A stretch of DNA of 64,000 bases from Candidatus Onthovicinus excrementipullorum (GCA_018712345.1 DVHG01000008.1:1-64000), one strand, 5' to 3'; shown: positions 24,674 through 33,508, numbered from the stretch's first letter. Translations and numbers: made by a program. Notes: generated by a model from the letters alone, not told the origin.

Positions 24674-25120
24674 TCAGAACGGGAGATCGTCCTCGTCGTC
24701 CGGCAGCTCCTCAAAATCATCGGCACCCGCCGTCTGATAGGAAGCTGTCTGGCGTGCGGCGGGCTGATAGCCGCCGTCCGGGGATCCGGTCCCGCTCTCC
24801 GCCTTAGAGCCGCAGAAGCTGACGTTATTCGCCACAACCTCCACGGCCGTGCGGTTGTTGCCGTTCTTGTCCTGATACTTCCGGGTCTGGATGGAGCCCT
24901 CAATGGCGATCATCGAGCCCTTATGGAAATATCGGGTGACAAATTCGGCCGTCTGGCGCCACGCGACCACGTTGATAAAATCCGTCTGCCTCTCCTGCCC
25001 CTTGGGCGTGTAATTGCGGTCCACCGCAACGGAGAAGGATGTCACGCTAATGCCGGACTGGGTGGTTTTCAATTCCGGGTCGGCTGTGAGCCTGCCCATG
25101 ATGATTGCACAATTGAGCAT
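24674..25120 (-). CDS. ssb: Single-stranded DNA-binding protein
   Basis: A 148-residue protein. The N-terminal OB fold (MLNCAIIMGRLTADPELKTT, then FINVVAWRQTAEFV and GSMIAIEGSIQTRKYQD) is followed by a disordered Gln/Ala/Gly-rich linker and the acidic tip DDEDDLPF that recruits replication and repair proteins. Position between rpsF and rpsR is the standard Firmicute arrangement. GGGGG lies about 7 nt before the ATG. Confidence 0.97.
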   Translation of the reverse strand: MLNCAIIMGRLTADPELKTTQSGISVTSFSVAVDRNYTPKGQERQTDFINVVAWRQTAEFVTRYFHKGSMIAIEGSIQTRKYQDKNGNNRTAVEVVANNVSFCGSKAESGTGSPDGGYQPAARQTASYQTAGADDFEELPDDEDDLPF

Positions 25121-25141
25121 TCAAAAACCCCCTTCAACCTC

Positions 25142-25429
25142 TTACGCCTTAGTCGTCACAAGCCAGCGGAGAACGCCGTCTGTGATCTTGAGAACGCGCT
25201 CCAGCTCCGCCGGGAACTCCGGGGCGGAAGTGAAGTTATAGAGGACATAGAAGCCGTCCTCCTCATAGTTGATCGCGTAGGCAAGCTTGCGCCGGCCCCA
25301 CTCGTCAACACTCTCAAGCGCGCCGTGCTTCTCAATGAGCGCCTTGAACTTTTCCTCAAGCGCCTGAGCGTTCTCCTCGCCGTTTTTGACGGAGAAGACT
25401 ACCATTGCCTCATACTTGTTCTGTGCCAT
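25142..25429 (-). CDS. rpsF: 30S ribosomal protein S6
   Basis: A 95-residue protein starting MAQNKYEAMVVFSV, with GGAGGTG upstream. The family core is WGRRKLAYAINYEEDGFYVLYNF. It is the first gene of the S6-SSB-S18 operon, transcribed from a perfect promoter at 25509-25537. The 80-nt leader could host the S6:S18 autoregulatory element known in other bacteria, but I could not verify its fold. Confidence 0.97.
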   Translation of the reverse strand: MAQNKYEAMVVFSVKNGEENAQALEEKFKALIEKHGALESVDEWGRRKLAYAINYEEDGFYVLYNFTSAPEFPAELERVLKITDGVLRWLVTTKA

Positions 25430-25508
25430 GTCTTTGCACCTCCTTTTGGACTTTGGCCGCCCCTGAAGATGGAGCAGCAAGGATCACCGCAAATTTGCAG
25501 TGCTCTTA

Positions 25509-25537
25509 ATTATATCAATCTGCTGGAAATTTGTCAA
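25509..25537 (-). promoter_or_regulatory. Consensus promoter of rpsF-ssb-rpsR
   Basis: On the minus strand TTGACA, 17 nt, TATAAT, a full consensus sigma-A promoter. Its -35 overlaps the last codons of the upstream Fur-family gene. Confidence 0.9.
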
Positions 25538-25944
25538 CCCTTTTGTTCTTCGTGCCTGCGGCGGCACTCCGGGCAGGTGCCGAAGAACTCCATACTGTGG
25601 CCGGAGATGGAAAACCCCGTCTCCGCGGCCAGCTTATCCTTGAGCTCCTCAAAAGGGCACTCCGGAATCTCCACGGATTTTTTACATTCCACACATGTCA
25701 TATAGTGGCGGTGGCGCGCTGCAAGCTCATACCGCTTGATACCGTCGTCATACACGCTCGCGCGGACGATGCCATCCGCGGCAAAGGCCTCCAGATTCCG
25801 GTAGACGGTTGTCAGTGCCAGGCTCTGGAACCCTGTACGCGCCTGCTCAAAGACCTGCTCGGCGGTCAGAGGCATGGAGGATTGCTGAATGATCTGCAAT
25901 ATACACTTTTTCTGCGGTGTCTGCCGCCCCTTTGCCTGCGCCAT
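25534..25944 (-). CDS. Fur/Zur family metalloregulator
   Basis: A 136-residue protein. The winged helix has QIIQQSSMPLTAEQVFEQA and ALTTVYRNLEAFAADGIV. The metal and dimerisation domain has HRHYMTCVECKKSVEIPECPFEEL and a structural zinc site CVEC...CPEC. It is divergent from znuACB, with a perfect palindromic box at 26046-26068, which suggests the Zur subtype (zinc repressor). A Fur or PerR identity is less likely. GGGAGGAG lies before the ATG. Confidence 0.9.
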   Translation of the reverse strand: MAQAKGRQTPQKKCILQIIQQSSMPLTAEQVFEQARTGFQSLALTTVYRNLEAFAADGIVRASVYDDGIKRYELAARHRHYMTCVECKKSVEIPECPFEELKDKLAAETGFSISGHSMEFFGTCPECRRRHEEQKG

Positions 25945-25980
25945 AGCCGATCTCCTCCCTCCGGCGTTTTTCTACCCGTT

Positions 25981-26009
25981 ATTATCACGCATTTCGGCAA
26001 AAAAATCAA
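25981..26009 (-). promoter_or_regulatory. Promoter of the Fur/Zur-family gene
   Basis: On the minus strand TTGATT, 17 nt, GATAAT. Its -35 is almost back-to-back with the znuA -35, and a 16-bp perfect palindrome (TCAAGGGG CCCCTTGA, 26006-26021) spans the gap. Confidence 0.65.
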
Positions 26010-26017
26010 GGGGCCCC

Positions 26018-26046
26018 TTGACCATGTCAGGATTCTGTGTTATTCT
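26018..26046 (+). promoter_or_regulatory. Promoter of znuACB
   Basis: TTGACC, 17 nt, TATTCT on the plus strand. The Zur-like operator begins at the last base of the -10 box, so a bound repressor would cover the transcription start. Confidence 0.65.
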
Positions 26047-26068
26047 TATTGCAAATTGTTTGCAATAA
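26046..26068. promoter_or_regulatory. Zur-like operator
   Basis: A perfect inverted repeat TTATTGCAAA n3 TTTGCAATAA between the divergent Fur-family gene and znuA. It is close in size and AT-content to Fur/Zur boxes. It overlaps the znuA start point and lies upstream of the regulator's own promoter. Confidence 0.75.
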
Positions 26069-26138
26069 CGAAACGAGATCAATCTGAACGGGAAAACTGT
26101 TATTGCTGTAAATTGGGAATAAGGTCAGGTTATTTATC

Positions 26139-27077
26139 ATGTTCCGACTGAAAAAATTTTTTTTCACAGCGACGGCGTGTTTGCTCACCGCCGTCCTGCT
26201 GCTCTCCTCCTGCTCCGGCGGGGCGGAAAAAAAGAAAAGCGCACAGATCGTCACCTCCTTCTACCCGGTGTACGTCCTGACGCTCAACCTCACCGACGGC
26301 ATTGACGGCCTGACGGTGGCCAACATGACGCAGAGCCGCGGCGGCTGCCTGCACGACTATCAGTTGCTGCCGGGCGACATGCGGCTGCTGTCCACCGCGC
26401 AGCTGTTTATCATCAACGGCGCAGGACTTGAGACATTCCTGGATATGATTACCGGGCAGCTTCCGGAATTAAAAATCTGTGATTCCAGTACTGGCGCCTC
26501 CATTCTCTCCGGCGAAGGGGATGCACATGAGCACGGGGAGGGCGAAACGCACGGGCACGATCATGGCGACAACGCCCACATCTGGCTGAGCATCAGCAAT
26601 GCGATGATTCAGGTACAGAATATCTCTGACGCCCTGATTGAGGCCTTCCCCGAGTACCGGGATCAGTTAGAGGCCAATACATCCGATTACTTGGCGCGCC
26701 TGCGTCAGCTGCAGTCCGATATTCACACGCTGCTGGCCCCGTATCAGGGGGATCCGATCGTCTCCTTTCACGAAGGATTTGACTATCTAATGGAGGAATT
26801 CGGCCTGAGCATTGCCCATGAGGTGAAAACGCACGACGGGGCACAGCCCTCGGCTCAGGAACTGGCGCATGTGACAAAGGAGGTTGAGGCGGAGGGGATC
26901 CAGCTGCTCGCCATTGACGCGGACGAGCCGCCCGTCTCGGCTGAAGTCCTCGCACGGGAGACCGGCGCCGTGATCTGCCCGCTCTCCACCATCGTGAGCG
27001 GGGACGGCGACAGATACAGTTATGAAAACGCCATGCGGCAGAACGCACAGGCGATCGCGGAGGTGATGGGCGCATGA
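26139..27077 (+). CDS. znuA: Zinc ABC transporter substrate-binding lipoprotein
   Basis: A 312-residue protein with a lipobox (VLLLSSC, Cys about 25). The cluster A-I/ZnuA fold starts IVTSFYPVYVLTLNLTDG and has CLHDYQLLPGDMRLL with a metal-binding His. A His/Glu/Asp-rich loop (HEHGEGETHGHDHGDNAH, about 131-148) is typical of zinc-specific members. VSFHEGFDYL provides another ligand. It overlaps znuC by 4 nt. The operon is preceded by the Zur-like box. Confidence 0.93.
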   Translation: MFRLKKFFFTATACLLTAVLLLSSCSGGAEKKKSAQIVTSFYPVYVLTLNLTDGIDGLTVANMTQSRGGCLHDYQLLPGDMRLLSTAQLFIINGAGLETFLDMITGQLPELKICDSSTGASILSGEGDAHEHGEGETHGHDHGDNAHIWLSISNAMIQVQNISDALIEAFPEYRDQLEANTSDYLARLRQLQSDIHTLLAPYQGDPIVSFHEGFDYLMEEFGLSIAHEVKTHDGAQPSAQELAHVTKEVEAEGIQLLAIDADEPPVSAEVLARETGAVICPLSTIVSGDGDRYSYENAMRQNAQAIAEVMGA

Positions 27078-27829
27078 GACATCAGAATGAATTACAGCCC
27101 TGCGGATGCGGATTGTGCAACGTAGAGATCGATCACCTCGGCGTCCGGCGGGGCCATGACACGATTTTGGAGGACGTGAGCTTTACCGCACGGTGCGGGG
27201 AGCTGACGGCGCTGATCGGCGTCAACGGCGCAGGTAAAACGACGCTGCTCAAGGCGATCCTCGGCGAGATCCCGCATACGGGGCAGGTCATCTACGCCAC
27301 GCACGACGGACAAAAGCTGCACAAGATCAACATTGGCTATGTCCCGCAGAAACTCGACTTTGACGCAAGCTCCCCTGTGAGCGTGGCGGATTTTTTATTG
27401 GCAGGGCGCACGAATCTGCCCGTGTGGCTGTTTGGGCGGAATAAGGACCGCGCGGCCATCCACGAGGCACTGGCACTGTGCGGGGCTCAGGGGCTTGAGC
27501 GCCGGATGCTCGGCGATCTGTCCGGCGGCGAGCTCCAGCGCGTGATGCTGGCGCAGGCCCTTTACCCCACCCCGGAGCTGCTGATCCTGGATGAGCCGAT
27601 CTCCGGCGTGGACAACGTGGGATCGGAGCTCTTTTACCGCCTGATCGGGGAGCTGATCCGCAAGACGCACATGGCGGTGCTGATGGTTTCCCACGATCTG
27701 GATCTAATGCGCCGGGAGGCGGACCACGTAATCCTGCTCAAGCGCCGCGTCATCCGCAGCGGCACGCCGGAGGAGGTCTTTTCCTCCGAGGAGTACCGCA
27801 CGATGTTCGGAGGTGGGCTGGATGTTTGA
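27074..27829 (+). CDS. znuC: Zinc ABC transporter ATP-binding protein
   Basis: A 251-residue ABC ATPase. Walker A is GVNGAGKTT, signature LSGGELQRV, Walker B LLILDEPISGVD, and H-loop VSHDLDL. The short N-terminus contains Cys residues (CGCGLCNVE) ahead of the domain. It energises zinc uptake through ZnuB. It overlaps both neighbours (ATGA with znuA; the start of znuB lies inside its 3' end). Confidence 0.94.
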   Translation: MRHQNELQPCGCGLCNVEIDHLGVRRGHDTILEDVSFTARCGELTALIGVNGAGKTTLLKAILGEIPHTGQVIYATHDGQKLHKINIGYVPQKLDFDASSPVSVADFLLAGRTNLPVWLFGRNKDRAAIHEALALCGAQGLERRMLGDLSGGELQRVMLAQALYPTPELLILDEPISGVDNVGSELFYRLIGELIRKTHMAVLMVSHDLDLMRREADHVILLKRRVIRSGTPEEVFSSEEYRTMFGGGLDV

Positions 27830-28613
27830 ATTCACCTTTATGCGCTATGCGCTGCTGGGCGTGCTGCTGATCTCCCCGATGATGGGGATGCTCGGCACCA
27901 TGGCCGTCAACAATAAAATGGCCTTTTTTTCCGACGCGCTCGGCCACTCCGCGCTGACCGGCATCGCGCTGGGCGTACTGCTCGGCATCCACAATGAGCT
28001 GCTGAGCATGGTGGCGTTCGGCATCTTCATGGCACTGGTCATCACGCGCGTCAAGGGCGCGCGCTCCGCAAGCACGGATACGATCATCAGCGTCTTTTCC
28101 TCGGCAGCAATTGCATTCGGACTTGTCATCCTGTCCATGAACGGGGAGTTCTCCAGCTATTCCCGCTACCTGATCGGCGATATTCTGAGCATCAGCCGCA
28201 GCCAGCTGATCCTGCTGGCCGTCACGCTGGCCGTAGTGGTTATCGTCTGGGCGCTTCTCTACAATAAGCTGATGCTGCTGAGCATCAACCGCGATCTGGC
28301 AGCGAGCCGCGGCGTGCGGACGGTACTGGTGGAAAACATCTTTGTGGTGATGGTGGCCGTTGTGGTGATGCTCTCCATCCAATGGGTCGGCATCCTGCTG
28401 ATCAACTCGCTGCTGATTCTTCCGGCGGCCGCGGCGCGCAACATCGCCCGATCCTCCCGCAGCTACCTGTGGCTCTCCGTGGGGATCGCCACGGCGTGCG
28501 GCGTCGCGGGCCTGATGGTTTCTTACGCCTTGAACACCTCCGCAGGTGCTACCATCGTCCTGATCTGCGCAGTCGTCTTTATGATCACGTACTTCTGCCG
28601 GCGGAGAAAATAG
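27822..28613 (+). CDS. znuB: Zinc ABC transporter permease
   Basis: A 263-residue ABC-3 family permease with about 7-8 membrane helices. The start ATG 27822 has GGAGGTG 6 nt upstream; an in-frame GTG lies 9 nt earlier inside that site. Family features are ISPMMGMLGTMAVNNKMAFFSDALGHSALTG and IQWVGILLINSLLILPAAAARN. It is the last gene of znuACB, followed by a strong terminator. Confidence 0.94.
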   Translation: MFEFTFMRYALLGVLLISPMMGMLGTMAVNNKMAFFSDALGHSALTGIALGVLLGIHNELLSMVAFGIFMALVITRVKGARSASTDTIISVFSSAAIAFGLVILSMNGEFSSYSRYLIGDILSISRSQLILLAVTLAVVVIVWALLYNKLMLLSINRDLAASRGVRTVLVENIFVVMVAVVVMLSIQWVGILLINSLLILPAAAARNIARSSRSYLWLSVGIATACGVAGLMVSYALNTSAGATIVLICAVVFMITYFCRRRK

Positions 28614-28620
28614 CCGGTAT

Positions 28621-28646
28621 AGCCGCCCGCGGGCGGCTGTTTTTTT
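28621..28646 (+). terminator. Terminator of znuACB
   Basis: AGCCGCCC / GGGCGGCT hairpin followed by GTTTTTTT, beginning 8 nt past the znuB stop. Confidence 0.9.
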
Positions 28647-28716
28647 GCCCACCAGTGGCATCCCGGCGGAAAATGGTTTATAATGGTAGAGAAATCTGCG
28701 GCGGAGGTGCTTGCAA

Positions 28717-29835
28717 ATGGCCAATATTCTCGACTATCTGCGCTGGCGCGGCGATATCTCTCTGGCACAGTCCCCATTCAATGACGTAGACAATCTGATC
28801 CTCGCGCGGCTGTCCTATATTAAATTTGACGGAATCGTACCCGGGATCGGCGATCAGATGGGGATTGAACTGGGCAAGGCGGTCTCCATCCTGTGCGATC
28901 CCGATCCGGCCAACCCGTACGCCGTCCACTTTACCCCCCTCTCGGATGACGACAAGGCGCTGCTCGCCCTGCTGGAGGAGAGCGAGCGCTTCAGCAAAAT
29001 GATATTGACTGGCTATGTCAATGACTTTGACCCCGATGCTGAAAAGCAGTTTTCCGCCCTGACGGTGCTGCCCGGGGACTCGACGGCCTATGTGGCCTTC
29101 CGCGGGACGGACAACACCATCGTCGGCTGGAAGGAGGATTTTAACATGTCCTTCACCACGCCCGTACCGGCACAGACGGAGTCCGTCCGCCACCTGACGA
29201 GAATCGCCGGGATGCTGGACCTCCCCCTGCGCGTGGGCGGCCACTCCAAGGGCGGGAATCTGGCCGTTTACTCCTCCTCTTTCTGCCCGGAGCAAGTGCA
29301 GAAAAAGATCCTCTGCGTCTATAACAACGACGGGCCGGGGCTGGATCAGAATACGATCTCCAAAGACGGCTACCAACGGGTGAAGGATCGGATCCTCACC
29401 TTTGTTCCGCAGTCGAGCATCGTCGGGATGATGCTTGAGCACGAGGAAGATTATATGATCGTCCACAGCACACAGAGCGGCATGGCTCAGCACGACCCAT
29501 ACTCCTGGGAGGTGCTGCGCTGCGACTTCGTCACCGACGGACATCTGACCGATGGCAGCCGCTTTATCGACAAGACGCTCAAAGGCTGGGTGGCCCAGGT
29601 GGACGCGGAAAAGCGCAAGTTTTTTATTGATACGCTATATGAGATTGTCAGCTCTACTGACGCAAAGACGGTGCGGGAATTCTCCGCCTCCTGGGGAAAA
29701 AATGCCCTGACCTTCGCGCGGGCGTATAAGAACATGGACGAGGAGACGCGCAACATCCTGCGTGAGGTCATCGCCGCGCTGATCCGGATCGCGCGTGAAA
29801 ACCTCCCGCTCCCGAATCTGCCGACCAAAAAATAA
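28717..29835 (+). CDS. Mbeg1-like (DUF2974) alpha/beta-hydrolase
   Basis: A 372-residue protein starting MANILDYLRWRGDISL, with GGAGGTG upstream. The opening and PFNDVDNLILARLSYIKFDGIVP are the DUF2974 signature. A lipase-type nucleophile elbow reads GGHSKGGNLAVY (GxSxG), followed by NNDGPGLDQ. Its biochemical function is unestablished; a lipase or esterase activity is suggested by the fold. TATAAT at 28679-28684 is a possible -10. It is a single gene. Confidence 0.85.
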   Translation: MANILDYLRWRGDISLAQSPFNDVDNLILARLSYIKFDGIVPGIGDQMGIELGKAVSILCDPDPANPYAVHFTPLSDDDKALLALLEESERFSKMILTGYVNDFDPDAEKQFSALTVLPGDSTAYVAFRGTDNTIVGWKEDFNMSFTTPVPAQTESVRHLTRIAGMLDLPLRVGGHSKGGNLAVYSSSFCPEQVQKKILCVYNNDGPGLDQNTISKDGYQRVKDRILTFVPQSSIVGMMLEHEEDYMIVHSTQSGMAQHDPYSWEVLRCDFVTDGHLTDGSRFIDKTLKGWVAQVDAEKRKFFIDTLYEIVSSTDAKTVREFSASWGKNALTFARAYKNMDEETRNILREVIAALIRIARENLPLPNLPTKK

Positions 29836-29934
29836 AAGCTATGGTATCCCCTGCCTGATCCTCCGCGCAAAGCACACTGCACCGCATCAGTGGCATTCCC
29901 TTTATAAGCAATACAAAATTCCTCCCGATTAACA

Positions 29935-29960
29935 GCGCCCCGGCGTTAAAGCCGGGGCGC
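29935..29960. terminator. Hairpin at the 3' end of the RHH gene
   Basis: A perfect 10-bp stem GCGCCCCGGC / GCCGGGGCGC. The stop codon of the RHH gene lies in the loop. U-tracts are weak on both strands. It sits between convergent genes and may serve both. Confidence 0.5.
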
Positions 29961-30167
29961 TGTTTGAGCTGGAGCTGCACTTTTCTGTTCTTTTTGGGGC
30001 GACTCTGCCTGATCTGCCATATTATCAAGCGCGTACTCGCAGCACTGGACGACAAGCTGATTAAACGAAATATCGTTCTGATCGGCGAGCTTCTGAAGGC
30101 GGTCGATCAAACTGTCCGGCATGCGGATCGTCTTGTTAGACTGCTGCGCCTTTTTAATCTGAAACAT
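29946..30167 (-). CDS. Small ribbon-helix-helix (Arc/CopG-like) DNA-binding protein
   Basis: A 73-residue protein. Residues about 10-50 (NKTIRMPDSLIDRLQKLADQ, then ISFNQLVVQCCEYAL) fit an Arc/MetJ ribbon-helix-helix fold. The C-terminal 25 residues are Gln/Ala/Pro-rich and disordered. AGGTG lies before the ATG. It is divergent from the TetR gene, with a 35-bp palindrome between them. No toxin partner is adjacent, so an antitoxin role is not supported. Confidence 0.72.
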   Translation of the reverse strand: MFQIKKAQQSNKTIRMPDSLIDRLQKLADQNDISFNQLVVQCCEYALDNMADQAESPQKEQKSAAPAQTAPRL

Positions 30168-30220
30168 GTTCTCACCTCTGCACTTTCAAGTTTAGTGCAT
30201 AATAAAAGAAAAAAATATAC

Positions 30221-30255
30221 GCAAAATTGCAGGTAAAATTTACCTGCAATTTTGC
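30221..30255. promoter_or_regulatory. 35-bp palindromic operator, probable TetR site
   Basis: Two perfect 17-bp arms (GCAAAATTGCAGGTAAA and its complement) flank one central base. It lies between the divergent RHH and TetR-family genes, about 65 nt ahead of the TetR start. Confidence 0.65.
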
Positions 30256-30319
30256 ATATGGAATACCGTTTACGTCCGGCATTATAATAAATACAGGATC
30301 TTTGAAGGGAGCACGGGCA

Positions 30320-30940
30320 ATGGCTGTCCATTATAAAGAGAAAGCCAAATGTGAACAAATGCGGGAAGACTCTATCCGCCGGATCCTGGCGGCAGCCATG
30401 CAGCTGTTTGCCGTCAACGGCTACACCGCCACCACGATGCAGATGATCGCCCGGGAGGCAAATTTGGTCCCCAGCGGGATCTACCACTATTTTTCCGGTA
30501 AGGAGGGCCTGCTGGAGGAAATTATTAACCGAGAGGTTGCGGCGATTGATAAAACCCTAAACATCGGTTTTCAGGATCACTTATTACAGGAAGGGCTGGG
30601 CGGATTTCTCGACTATATGGCGGACTCTGTCTGCGAGCACCGGGAACGCATTGCGCTCCTGTGCCAGATGGTTCAGCTACGCTGTATGCCGGAATATTGC
30701 CGCTGTAAGCTTCAGATTCTCAGGATGATCGGTGAAATCATCCGGGAACACTTACCCGATTCGGCCACGCAGGAGGCCCTGCGTAAAATTATGACCGATT
30801 TTACGGGCATCGCCGTCTTTTATGCCGTCTCCGGCCGGCGTGACATTTTTATACAGCAGGTTGAGGACTTAAAATCGCGCAGGGAAACGCTGCTGTTTTC
30901 TCGTCTGCCGCTGCCAGTCACTGCTGAAATCCCGATTTAG
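30320..30940 (+). CDS. TetR family transcriptional regulator
   Basis: A 206-residue protein. The N-terminal HTH has RILAAAMQLFAVNGYTATTMQMIAREANLVPSGIYHYFSGKEGLL. The C-terminal ligand domain is unassigned. The start at 30320 has GAAGGGAGC upstream. Position next to a 35-bp palindrome suggests autoregulation; the divergent RHH gene is the only other obvious target. TATAAT at 30283-30288 may be its -10. A strong terminator follows. Confidence 0.9.
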   Translation: MAVHYKEKAKCEQMREDSIRRILAAAMQLFAVNGYTATTMQMIAREANLVPSGIYHYFSGKEGLLEEIINREVAAIDKTLNIGFQDHLLQEGLGGFLDYMADSVCEHRERIALLCQMVQLRCMPEYCRCKLQILRMIGEIIREHLPDSATQEALRKIMTDFTGIAVFYAVSGRRDIFIQQVEDLKSRRETLLFSRLPLPVTAEIPI

Positions 30941-30954
30941 CTCCATACGTACCA

Positions 30955-30998
30955 AGGAGCCGGAGGGTCATTCAGACCCACCCGGCTCCTCTTTTTTT
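30955..30998 (+). terminator. Terminator of the TetR gene
   Basis: AGGAGCCGG / CCGGCTCCT with an inner GGGTC / GACCC extension, then CTTTTTTT. It overlaps the 3' end of the convergent hybrid kinase gene. Confidence 0.85.
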
Positions 30999-33508
30999 AC
31001 CAGTTGTTCCAGTGTGCGGTACAGTATTCTGAAATCGATCGGCTTGGACACATGCGCGTCCATACCCGCTTTTGCCGTGGCGGCGATGTCCTCGGCGAAG
31101 GCATTGGCTGTGACCGCTATGATAGGCACCCCAGCAGCGTCCGGCCGGTGCAGATGGCGGATGTGTTCAGCGGCTTCACAGCCATCCATCTCCGGCATCT
31201 GCATATCCATCAGAATCGCGTCAAAGAAATACGGCGGCGCGGCCTTAAACCGTTCCAGAACCTCCCTGCCGTTCCAGGCCTGCGTCACCTCAATACCGTT
31301 CATGGTCAGCATCTCGGTCGTGATCTCCATATTCACTGCATTGTCCTCGGCGAGCAGGATGTGCAGCCCCTCCAGGGAGAAGGGGGCGCTGCGCCCGCTG
31401 GCCTTTTCCTGCTCGGGCTCGTTCTCCCCCCGGACTGCCATCAGCGGGAGGATCACGGTAAAGGCACTCCCCTCCCCGGGGGCGCTCTTTACCGAAATCT
31501 GCCCGTCCATTTGATCGACAAGGCTTTTGACAATCGCCATCCCCAGCCCTGTACCGGCCACCTGCTGAGTGCCAAACCGACTCTCTCGGGCATAGGGTTC
31601 ATAAATCTTTTTCAGGAATTCCTCGGACATACCGATACCTGTATCCGCCACCACCAGTGTATAGGCGGCATAATCCCTGCCCTCAGCCTGCGTCACTGAG
31701 AGAGACACACTGTCGCCGGGGGAGGTAAATTTAAACGCATTGGAGAGCAGATTATTGAGGATTTGATTTAGACGGAAGGGATCGCCCATGACGAGCGCAT
31801 CGCGCACATCAATCGCAACTGCAAACTCCTTATTCTCCCGCTCCGCCTGATAGCGAAAGGAATCAGCGCACTCCTCCATGCACTTTTTCAGGTCAAAACG
31901 GCGGTTATTGAGCACCAGCTTGCCCTGTTCCATACGGGACATATCCAGAATTTCATTAATCAGCTCGAGGAGTTGGCGGCTGGACCGGTCAATTTTTTTC
32001 AGATAATCCGCTGTCTTTTGCGGATCCGCTACCGTTCTGGACGCGAGCTCGGTCAGTCCGATGATCGCGTTAAGCGGCGTGCGCATATCGTGCGACATAT
32101 TGCTGAAAAAGGCCTGTTTAGACTGCTCATTCTGCCGTGCGGTCTTCAGGGACTCCTCCAGCAGCCGGCGCTCCTGAAGCTGGCGCCGCTTCTCCTGATC
32201 CACCTCGCGGAAGCAGAGCACAACCTCCTCCGGCTGGAGCGACTCGTCAAACAGCACGCGAATATTTACCCAGCGGTACTCCTCCCCGAACCGGCGCAGG
32301 AAATCGCCGCCGAAGTTGCGTACACGGCGCTCAACCAGCCCCCGGATGCTCTCGAGGGAAAAGCTCTGCATGTATTCGTCCCGCGTCTCCTCCTCAATCA
32401 CATCGCCCATGACATTAAGAAGCTCTGTGTAGTCTCCCGTCGGCCCGATATGACCGCGGATGTAGTCCGACCCCTTGATCATCTCATAACTGCCCTTTGC
32501 GACATCTACCCGGTAGAGCGCATAGTAGGAATTGCCCAGAACGCGGACCGTCTCATTCGTGCGCTCCATCCTCCGTCGGACCCTCATGTCCCTCCAGCTC
32601 ATCAGCCCGAATATCAGTAGCAGAATGGCAAAAACAATCGCAAATCCTATGGTCAGGATCTCCAGATCCGCCAGAATACTGGTATAGGGAATAGTCACTA
32701 CCGCTATCCAGTCATTGGACATATAGCTGTAATACACGCCCCGCTGTGCCCCGTCCAGATCAAGGATGCTCGCATCGTACCGCTCATGCTCTCCGCGCTG
32801 AATCTCCTCCAGCAACCTGTGCACATAGGTCTGCATCTCGGCATCCGAATAATTCATATCCGTCTGCCGGTACATCAACGTACCGTTTCCGTCACACAGG
32901 AAGAGCGATGCTCCCTCCGGCAGTTCCAGTGATTGCAGAGTAAATAGAAAATTTTCCGGAAAAATATCAAACGCCAGCACATCGTCCGAGCCCCTGCACT
33001 GCTGCGCGATGGTGATAACCTCCCGGTTATAGACGGCGTCCATATAGACATCCGTAAAAATCACGGTGCCGGCCGCCTCCATGGCCTGGCGGTACCACTC
33101 CGTCCGGGAAAAATCATAGCCGGCGTCCCCCTCCCACGGGTTGGCGGCCACAATTTTCCCGTTAATGACGCCATAGGGATCCACCTCCTCCCCGAGTACT
33201 TCCAGAACGCTTTGAAAGTAGGTGTGCGCCCAGCTTTCTATTTCGGCGGCGGAACTGCCACTCTCCCGATGAGACTTAAGAGTATCGGTACCATAGGCGA
33301 GCAGCGTCTCATAGACGGTGAGATTATTCTGCTCCTCAGATACACAGTCCTCGGCCAGCGCCGTCCCGATCTCCTGCGAGTTTTTGAGCAGCGCCGTACG
33401 CAGCACCTGATAGCTGACGAGCATTACCGTGATCAACACGACAAATAGTACCACGCTCCTCCACAGTTCGCGCATCATGGCCCTGCGCCTTTTTCTAACC
33501 ATCGTCAC
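30968..33508 (-). CDS. Cache-domain hybrid histidine kinase/response regulator
   Basis: About 846 residues from the GTG at 33508 (GGGGGA 6 nt upstream); ATG 33502 is an alternative. In order: TM1 (about 15-38), a Cache-type extracytoplasmic sensor (about 40-280, with NGKIVAANPWEGDAG), TM2 (about 283-303), a PAS-like segment, HisKA (FFSNMSHDMRTPLNAI, His about 473), HATPase (NQILNNLLSNAFKFT, ADTGIGM, GTGLGMAIVK), and a C-terminal receiver (LLAEDNAVN, LMDMQMPEMDG, VSKPID). It likely senses a small extracellular ligand and feeds the HPt and REC-HD-GYP proteins at 51-52.6 kb; that link is inferred. Confidence 0.93.
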   Translation of the reverse strand: MTMVRKRRRAMMRELWRSVVLFVVLITVMLVSYQVLRTALLKNSQEIGTALAEDCVSEEQNNLTVYETLLAYGTDTLKSHRESGSSAAEIESWAHTYFQSVLEVLGEEVDPYGVINGKIVAANPWEGDAGYDFSRTEWYRQAMEAAGTVIFTDVYMDAVYNREVITIAQQCRGSDDVLAFDIFPENFLFTLQSLELPEGASLFLCDGNGTLMYRQTDMNYSDAEMQTYVHRLLEEIQRGEHERYDASILDLDGAQRGVYYSYMSNDWIAVVTIPYTSILADLEILTIGFAIVFAILLLIFGLMSWRDMRVRRRMERTNETVRVLGNSYYALYRVDVAKGSYEMIKGSDYIRGHIGPTGDYTELLNVMGDVIEEETRDEYMQSFSLESIRGLVERRVRNFGGDFLRRFGEEYRWVNIRVLFDESLQPEEVVLCFREVDQEKRRQLQERRLLEESLKTARQNEQSKQAFFSNMSHDMRTPLNAIIGLTELASRTVADPQKTADYLKKIDRSSRQLLELINEILDMSRMEQGKLVLNNRRFDLKKCMEECADSFRYQAERENKEFAVAIDVRDALVMGDPFRLNQILNNLLSNAFKFTSPGDSVSLSVTQAEGRDYAAYTLVVADTGIGMSEEFLKKIYEPYARESRFGTQQVAGTGLGMAIVKSLVDQMDGQISVKSAPGEGSAFTVILPLMAVRGENEPEQEKASGRSAPFSLEGLHILLAEDNAVNMEITTEMLTMNGIEVTQAWNGREVLERFKAAPPYFFDAILMDMQMPEMDGCEAAEHIRHLHRPDAAGVPIIAVTANAFAEDIAATAKAGMDAHVSKPIDFRILYRTLEQLVKKEEPGGSE

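Noticed and set aside
29946-30167. Antitoxin of a toxin-antitoxin pair
   Set aside because: RHH fold fits, but no toxin gene is next to it; the neighbour is a divergent TetR regulator.
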